Shown here in pieces: positions 59,867-64,000 of a stretch of DNA of 64,000 nt (positions are counted from its first letter, which is position 1; the number at the start of each line of letters is the position of its first letter). This stretch comes from Chromatocurvus sp964613795. GTDB lineage: Bacteria > Pseudomonadota > Gammaproteobacteria > Pseudomonadales > Halieaceae. The stretch spans positions 55,719 to 119,718 of the forward strand of contig CAZTJR010000006.1 of the NCBI GenBank assembly GCA_964613795.1, read 5' to 3'. The notes beneath the pieces were generated by a model that ran no database searches, was not told the origin of the DNA, and worked only from the letters and a program-made list of their open reading frames with translations. Position numbers and translations under genes: made by a program.

Positions 59867-60853
59867 ATGCGTGCGATGCAATTTCATGGGCCGGGCTCGG
59901 GGCTGAAGCTGAGCGAAGTTGCCAAACCCGAGGCTGGCCCCGGACAGGTGCGGATACGGGTGGAGGCCTGCGGCATCTGCCGCACAGATCTCCACGTCCT
60001 TGACGGCGACCTCAAAGATCCAGTGTTGCCGCTGATCCCCGGGCACCAGGTCGTCGGCGTCGTGGATCAGATTGGTTCGGGCACGACTGCACTGCAAGCT
60101 GGAGACCGTATCGGCATACCCTGGCTCGGCTCCGCCTGCGGCCATTGCCGTTTCTGTCACGCCGAGCAGGAAAATCTGTGTGATTCACCTTCCTTTACCG
60201 GGTACCAGATCAACGGCGGCTTTGCCGAGTACGCCGTCGCCGACGCCCGGTTCGTATTCCACATTCCGCATGCCTACTCGCCGAAGCATGCTGCCCCACT
60301 GCTCTGCGCCGGACTGATCGGTCATCGATCATTGCGCATGGCGGGTAAGGACTGCCAGTACCTGGGGCTCTACGGTTTTGGTGCCGCGGCACACATTGTC
60401 GCCCAGGTAGCCCGTTTCGAGGCGCGGGAGGTCTACGCCTTCACCAGGCCCGGGGATGCGAACACGCAGGCCTTCGCCCGCAGGCTCGGCGCAGTCTGGG
60501 CGGGGGGCTCAGATGAGCCGCCACCCCGGCTTCTGGATGCCGCGATTATTTTTGCTCCGGTGGGCGCGCTGGTGCCCGCAGCACTGCGCACCGTGCGCAA
60601 AGGCGGCACTGTGGTCTGCGGTGGCATTCACATGAGCGACATTCCCACCTTCCCCTACGCCGATCTCTGGGGAGAGCGCCGGCTGTGCTCCGTAGCCAAC
60701 CTGACGCGCCGCGACGGCGAGGAGTTCTTCGCGGTGGCGACCAAGGTGCCAGTAACCACGCGGGTGACCACTTATTCCCTGGAGCAGACAGCCGCAGCGC
60801 TGGAGGACCTGCGTCATGGGCAATTTGATGGAGCCGCCGTGATTCTGCCCTAG
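59867..60853 (+). CDS. Zinc-dependent alcohol dehydrogenase
   Basis: 328 aa from ATG 59867 (59825 and 59876 are alternatives). EACGICRTDLHVLDGD holds the catalytic zinc Cys, and IPGHQVVGVV the His with Gln where most have Glu. CGHCRFCHAEQENLC carries the four structural zinc Cys. GLYGFGAAAHIVAQVA is the NAD(P) loop (GxGxxxH rather than GxGGLG), and the segment GYQINGGFAEYAV is typical of the class. Cytoplasmic; substrate a primary or secondary alcohol or aldehyde. It is an intact gene amid remnants and overlaps nothing. Confidence 0.87.
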   Translation: MRAMQFHGPGSGLKLSEVAKPEAGPGQVRIRVEACGICRTDLHVLDGDLKDPVLPLIPGHQVVGVVDQIGSGTTALQAGDRIGIPWLGSACGHCRFCHAEQENLCDSPSFTGYQINGGFAEYAVADARFVFHIPHAYSPKHAAPLLCAGLIGHRSLRMAGKDCQYLGLYGFGAAAHIVAQVARFEAREVYAFTRPGDANTQAFARRLGAVWAGGSDEPPPRLLDAAIIFAPVGALVPAALRTVRKGGTVVCGGIHMSDIPTFPYADLWGERRLCSVANLTRRDGEEFFAVATKVPVTTRVTTYSLEQTAAALEDLRHGQFDGAAVILP

Positions 60854-61141
60854 TGGGCCACGCGGTAAGTTCGGTAACGCTCAGAGCCGCTGTGCGGGCG
60901 CGAATCCAGGCGCGGTCGCCGGCAAGGTGAAGGCGGCGCCACCGGTACCGCGATGACCACTTCGCCAGGGGCATATTTCTGCAGCGCGTTTGTCGCCGCG
61001 CGCATCGTGGCGCCTGTGGCCAGGCCGTCGTCGACGAGGATAACGGTAGTTCCCTGTATTCGCGGCCACGGTACTCCGCGAGGGCCTCTGCAAGTCGCTG
61101 GCCGGCAACGTTGCGATCGAGGAAGCGACCGCGTGGCCCAC
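60854..61141 (-). pseudogene. Phosphoribosyltransferase-like gene with internal deletion
   Basis: Reading the minus strand, FLDRNVAGQRLAEALAEYRGR (start of the PRTase family protein) is followed after a frame change by GTTVILVDDGLATGATMRAA, the PRPP-binding loop, and NALQKYAPGEVVIAVPVAPP. About 100 residues between them are missing and the end is out of frame. Intact members are about 210-220 aa. Lies convergent to the alcohol dehydrogenase and shares its stop region. Confidence 0.75.
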
Positions 61142-61228
61142 CAGCCAGCTTCGCTTACCGATTCAATTGATGGGGCCGTTTTGGCCGGTTTTCCGATGGT
61201 TGGAGTTGCCGGACACGATCAGAGGAAG

Positions 61229-61870
61229 TCAGGGGAACCATTCTTCCTCGAACGCCAGACTTTCCAGGATAATCCCAGCATCGTTACGATAGGCTTGTGC
61301 TCTCTCGACGGGGAATGTCATGAGCACCTGCACCGCCTGACCCGAGGTTTCTCCCAGCAGGACATAACCGGCCTGTTCCCGGGTATCGCTGAAACTGATG
61401 ACCGTTTTCACCCAGTGATACGGAAACTCTTCTGATCGTTCCGACCGAATGCTGTTGATTGTCCAGCCCGCCCCGGCGATCAGACCGTCTGGACCCATCA
61501 CCGAGCCCTCGAGATCGGCGGCCGAGGCGGTACCTGCCGGGAGGAACACGTGAACCCTGGCGTTATCCATGGCATTGCCGCGGGGAGCAAATGTAAAGGA
61601 GAAACCGCAACCCTCGCCAATGCAACCGCCGTCCACCACCATGGAAGCCGGATAATTCGCTCTGATGGGATATCGATAGGCCGTGCCGTCGTAGGTTTGC
61701 AGGGAACCCGCGTTTGCGGGATTGATAGCCTCGGCCGTCGCGGAAGGCCCTTTCGCGCGGGGTGGCACTGCGGTCTCGTCGTTCGGGGCGTTGGGAGCGC
61801 AGGCTGTGATTACCATTGAGGAAATCCCCGTCAGTAGCGTTAACACACCGCATCGCTTCATCGTATTCAA
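61229..61870 (-). CDS. Unrecognised lipoprotein
   Basis: 213 aa. The lipobox VITAC (Cys24) after LTLLTGISSMV indicates lipidation. The rest, including TYDGTAYRYPIRANYPASMVV, GGCIGEGCGFSFTFAPRG and VHVFLPAGTASAADLEGSVM, looks all-beta with a CxxxxC pair that may be a disulfide. I cannot name a family. The open frame is clean, and a coding start near 61870 (ATG AAT ACG) or at 61861 is possible. Confidence 0.65.
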   Translation of the reverse strand: MNTMKRCGVLTLLTGISSMVITACAPNAPNDETAVPPRAKGPSATAEAINPANAGSLQTYDGTAYRYPIRANYPASMVVDGGCIGEGCGFSFTFAPRGNAMDNARVHVFLPAGTASAADLEGSVMGPDGLIAGAGWTINSIRSERSEEFPYHWVKTVISFSDTREQAGYVLLGETSGQAVQVLMTFPVERAQAYRNDAGIILESLAFEEEWFP

Positions 61871-62367
61871 AACGCAACGGCACGCTCGTCCAGTGCTTCA
61901 CACCGGCGAGGTACCCATCTGCTTGAGATGCCGCTTATCGTCGTGGCATTCACGAGATCCTCCAGTTTACGCGGGCTCACAGTGGCCACCGTCATGCGGT
62001 GTCAGCCACGCCCCGGGGCACCAGCGCTGACTTCGAATGTCCTGATGATAAGGGTCGGTTCAATCGCGATCAATTCCCCGCCTCGACCACGCTGCCCCAG
62101 GTCAGAATGGTAGAGACCCAGCTGTCCCTGCGTGAAGGGCCAGGTACGTGTCATACGTGGGCAACCGAACAGACAGGGCTCGCTGGGCACCTTGAGCTTG
62201 AAGATCAACGTATTATTCATACTCATAAGGTATCTGGTTCACGCTGGCCATTGCGATAATGGACGCCACTGGCGGAATTCTGGCCAGCATTTTCGCAGTC
62301 TCGCGGATGATCAGGAATCTGATAGACACGATCACTGACAGCCGGATTTGAATCGGAGGGACGCGGC
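61871..62367. other. 497 bp without a supported gene
   Basis: Only one short minus-strand frame (62002-62226, 74 codons) is open. It has no recognisable domain or good ribosome site, so I leave it unannotated. The stretch separates the lipoprotein from the ATPase fragment and is probably decayed sequence. Confidence 0.5.
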
Positions 62368-62661
62368 GACTGTCCCCTCTTTGGCATGGCTCTGGAACCT
62401 AAGGAAGTCAGTCTGGATGATGGCCCCTCTGAAGAACTCACGGATATGACCCGCCGGTTCTGGATCGGGTTGGTGCTGACACTGCCTATGTTGGTGCTCG
62501 ACATGAGCGGCCCCCTTACCGGTCTCAATCACGTTGTGGTACCGCAGATGTCGAACTGGATTCAACTGTTCCTGGCGACGCCTGTGGTGGCCTGGTATGG
62601 CTGGCCGTTCTTCGTCCGGGGCTGGAAATCCGCACTCCGCCGCAGCCTCAACATGTTCAAC
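62368..62661 (+). pseudogene. Copper-type P1B ATPase fragment
   Basis: The frame opens with CPLFGMALEP, a decayed form of the CPxCGMALEP segment that precedes the first membrane helix of CopA/SilP-like ATPases. It continues TRRFWIGLVLTLPMLVLDM, NWIQLFLATPVVAWYGWPFF and GWKSALRRSLNMF, then stops matching at 62661, exactly where repeat copy B begins. Both the metal-binding N-terminus and the catalytic part (TGES, DKTGT) are absent. Confidence 0.8.
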
Positions 62662-62850
62662 CAGTCTGTGTCGCCTGCCGGGGCCGCACATGCCGGCGCA
62701 CCGCCAGGCCGCGCAAGCGCAATCGCGATTGACAGAAGTCAAGGCGACGTCATGCCGTCTGTCCTATACTCAGAGCACGAGCCTGTATGGGAGGAATATC
62801 ATGAAAAGTTCGCTGTGCGTTACTGCTGCCCGTTACGGGCTTGCTCTGCT
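62662..62850 (+). repeat. Repeat copy B: promoter and 5' end of the intact cytochrome gene
   Basis: Counterpart of 57990-58181. Starts abruptly after the ATPase fragment and includes the FNR-like box, -10 hexamer and the cytochrome start. The two copies differ at scattered positions, so the duplication is not recent. Confidence 0.75.
62729..62777 (+). promoter_or_regulatory. Class II FNR/DNR-type promoter of the cytochrome gene
   Basis: The palindrome TTGACAGAAGTCAA (62729-62742) is centred 41.5 bases upstream of the start site predicted 7 bases after the -10-like TATACT (62765-62770). That is the class II activator spacing of FNR/CRP-type regulators. It implies induction under low oxygen or nitric-oxide/denitrifying conditions. 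Confidence 0.65.
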
Positions 62851-63274
62851 GTTCATTGCGGCCGTCGCCGCCTGCAGCGAGGAAGACACACCTGTAAAAG
62901 GCTTCGTTCTCCCCGAGGGCGATAGTGAGCAGGGCAAAGCGGCTTTTTTGTCGCTGGGTTGCCAGCAGTGCCACACCGTGGCCGACTCCGACATCGAGCA
63001 ACCTGACGATGCCCCCCATGAAATCCAACTCGGTGGCAGGCTGATTCAGGTCGAACACTATGGCGAGCTGCTCACATCAATCGTCAACCCGAACCACCGC
63101 GTGGCGCCCCAGCATGACGAGATGGGCGATGGAGAAGGAGACCCGGTCTCTCCAATGCCGGATTTCACCGATACGATGACGGTGGTGCAGTTGATTGATG
63201 TCGTTGAATTCCTGCACTCCAAGTACACTCAGGTGCCGAAATATTCCGGTCGTTACTACCATTACCCAATGTGA
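62801..63274 (+). CDS. Small c-type cytochrome lipoprotein
   Basis: 157 aa from ATG 62801 with GGGAGGAA 8 nt upstream; longer open frames in the repeat are not used. The lipobox is VAACS (Cys20). One haem site (CQQCH in FLSLGCQQCHTVAD) and a later Met (GDPVSPMPDF) give a monohaem domain, followed by VVQLIDVVEFLHSKY and a Tyr-rich tail. It resembles small cytochromes of the SoxX/cytochrome c class I type. The FNR-like promoter suggests a role in microaerobic or anaerobic electron transfer. Confidence 0.82.
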   Translation: MKSSLCVTAARYGLALLFIAAVAACSEEDTPVKGFVLPEGDSEQGKAAFLSLGCQQCHTVADSDIEQPDDAPHEIQLGGRLIQVEHYGELLTSIVNPNHRVAPQHDEMGDGEGDPVSPMPDFTDTMTVVQLIDVVEFLHSKYTQVPKYSGRYYHYPM

Positions 63275-63298
63275 CCGCTCCCAGCGGGGTGGGCGGAA

Positions 63299-63332
63299 CG
63301 CTTTCGGCTCTGGTGCAGCGGGAGCCGAAGCG
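63299..63332. terminator. Hairpin between convergent cytochrome and ompW genes
   Basis: CGCTTTCGGCTC pairs with GAGCCGAAGCG (one bulged base). It sits in the 74-bp convergent gap and could end both transcripts; no long T-run is seen, so termination is only moderately supported. Confidence 0.5.
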
Positions 63333-63348
63333 GTCTGCTAAAGCGCCA

Positions 63349-63924
63349 CTAGAATCGATATTCGAGGTTCAGTCGAACGGCGTCATAGTCCACTTCCGAC
63401 GCCTGGTATTCAAGGCCGACGTCCACAAGTGGAACGGCTTGCCAGCTAACGCCAGCGCCATAGGTGAACACCGTATCGGAGTCATCGGGAAGTATATCGT
63501 CCCGCTCCAGCTCCCATCGTTTTGCGCCCAGAATTCCGAACACCGTCCAACCCGGTGCAACTTCGTAGCGTGGCAGCACGGCCGCGTGCCATGCACTGAA
63601 ATCCACATCCTCGCGAATGACCACAGCGGGGCAGATTGCGTCTGGAGGGCATGTATTGTCACCACGCAGGTTGTTTGCTTCCTCGTACATTACGCGAAGC
63701 GCGAGCATGGGCGACACCTCATAGCCAAGGCTGACACCCAGCGCGGTTGCATCATCATCCACATCGTTCCACCAGGGCCCGCTGTCCGTTACCAAACGAT
63801 TAACGTCGGCAGTGCCCACATGAAGCGCAGCAGACCAGGGCTTGTCCTGTGCGCTGGCAGACGACAAAACGAGTGCTATCAATGGCAGACTGGAGAAAAT
63901 GCGTGTGTTAACTGAAGTTTGCAT
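63349..63924 (-). CDS. ompW: OmpW-family outer-membrane protein
   Basis: 191 aa, signal peptide ending SSASA-Q. DKPWSAALHVGTADVNRLVTD, then ALGVSLGYEVSPMLALRVMYEE, WTVFGILGAKRWELE and FTYGAGVSWQAVPLVDVGLEYQ outline the eight-stranded barrel, and the protein ends in Phe (NLEYRF), the outer-membrane assembly signal. OmpW forms a narrow hydrophobic channel and is often tied to oxygen regulation, matching the FNR-type cytochrome next to it. A strong AAGGAGGA site lies upstream, and a pentanucleotide repeat stands in the leader. Confidence 0.87.
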   Translation of the reverse strand: MQTSVNTRIFSSLPLIALVLSSASAQDKPWSAALHVGTADVNRLVTDSGPWWNDVDDDATALGVSLGYEVSPMLALRVMYEEANNLRGDNTCPPDAICPAVVIREDVDFSAWHAAVLPRYEVAPGWTVFGILGAKRWELERDDILPDDSDTVFTYGAGVSWQAVPLVDVGLEYQASEVDYDAVRLNLEYRF

Positions 63925-63945
63925 GAAACCTTCCTCCTTGTGCTC

Positions 63946-63975
63946 TGCTTTGCTTTGCTTTGCTTTGCTTTGCTT
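63946..63975. repeat. Six perfect TGCTT pentanucleotides in the ompW leader
   Basis: TGCTT x6 (AAGCA on the ompW strand), preceded by one TGCTC copy at 63941-63945. It lies about 22 bp upstream of the ompW start, between its ribosome site and a -10-like TATAGT. The decayed ompW copy has a single AAAGC here, so the array expanded after the duplication. Confidence 0.9.
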
Positions 63976-64000
63976 AAGGAGCTTCCATCAAACTATAGTC

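Noticed and set aside
62002..62226. 74-codon minus-strand open frame
   Set aside because: No recognisable domain, no clear ribosome site, and it lies in a stretch of decayed sequence between remnants.
1..64000. CRISPR arrays, tRNA or rRNA genes, transposases, integrases
   Set aside because: None seen. The only repeats found are the short tandem arrays, the inverted repeat and the duplicated cytochrome/ompW block.

Overview
The window looks like part of a metagenome-assembled or draft chromosome of a GC-rich, Gram-negative, aerobic gammaproteobacterium. The support is TonB receptor, OmpW and lipobox proteins, a complete oleABCD set of the Xanthomonadales/Shewanella type, HiPIP and c-type cytochromes, and a candidate FNR/DNR-type promoter. 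Exported peptidases, amidohydrolases, a sulfatase and DUF1552/DUF1592 proteins fit a marine or sediment heterotroph. Three runs of exactly 100 N interrupt it. Each is flanked by an identical 55-bp duplicate, so they look like assembly joins rather than biology.

Region 1 (1-5.9 kb): a catalase-family protein cut by the window edge, a sulfatase lipoprotein with a dockerin-like tail, a DUF2269 membrane protein, a 5'-truncated RidA-domain gene head to head with a TPR gene remnant, and a threonine-dehydratase-like PLP enzyme.

Region 2 (5.9-44.5 kb): a large catabolic island for small peptides and hydroxyproline-like imino acids. It holds an exported Asp-box propeller protein, an M1 aminopeptidase, two M24 peptidases, a gamma-glutamyltranspeptidase, a TonB receptor, an NSS-type transporter, five exported amidohydrolases, 4-hydroxyproline epimerase, a D-amino-acid-oxidase-type flavoenzyme, a DHDPS-family lyase/deaminase, an aldehyde dehydrogenase, a second proline-racemase-family enzyme, and the wreck of a cis-3-hydroxyproline-dehydratase-like gene. 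Together these can take peptide-bound hydroxyproline through uptake, epimerisation, oxidation, deamination and semialdehyde oxidation to 2-oxoglutarate. A GntR/FCD regulator sits in the middle. A palindrome of the form ATATA-N3-TATAT recurs in at least seven promoter gaps of this island and was not seen outside it, which suggests one local regulon. The island also contains a three-part fusion (beta-propeller, PHP/CehA-type hydrolase, cyclophilin) and an unrecognised secreted protein made of two related halves.

Region 3 (44.5-57.9 kb, all minus strand): oleA-oleB-oleC-oleD for long-chain olefin synthesis. After only 38 bp these are followed by seven exported proteins: DUF1592 with one haem motif, DUF1552, a COG4315-like repeat protein, an unknown, an exported HpcH/HpaI-like protein, HiPIP and a triheme cytochrome c. 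This looks like an undescribed periplasmic redox system.

Region 4 (57.9-64 kb): a patchwork of gene remnants (cytochrome start, DUF4174, homocysteine methyltransferase, OmpW, phosphoribosyltransferase, Cu-ATPase) around an intact alcohol dehydrogenase and a lipoprotein. It ends in an intact cytochrome c/ompW pair. The promoter and start of that cytochrome and the ompW gene both exist as a second, decayed copy 4-5 kb upstream.
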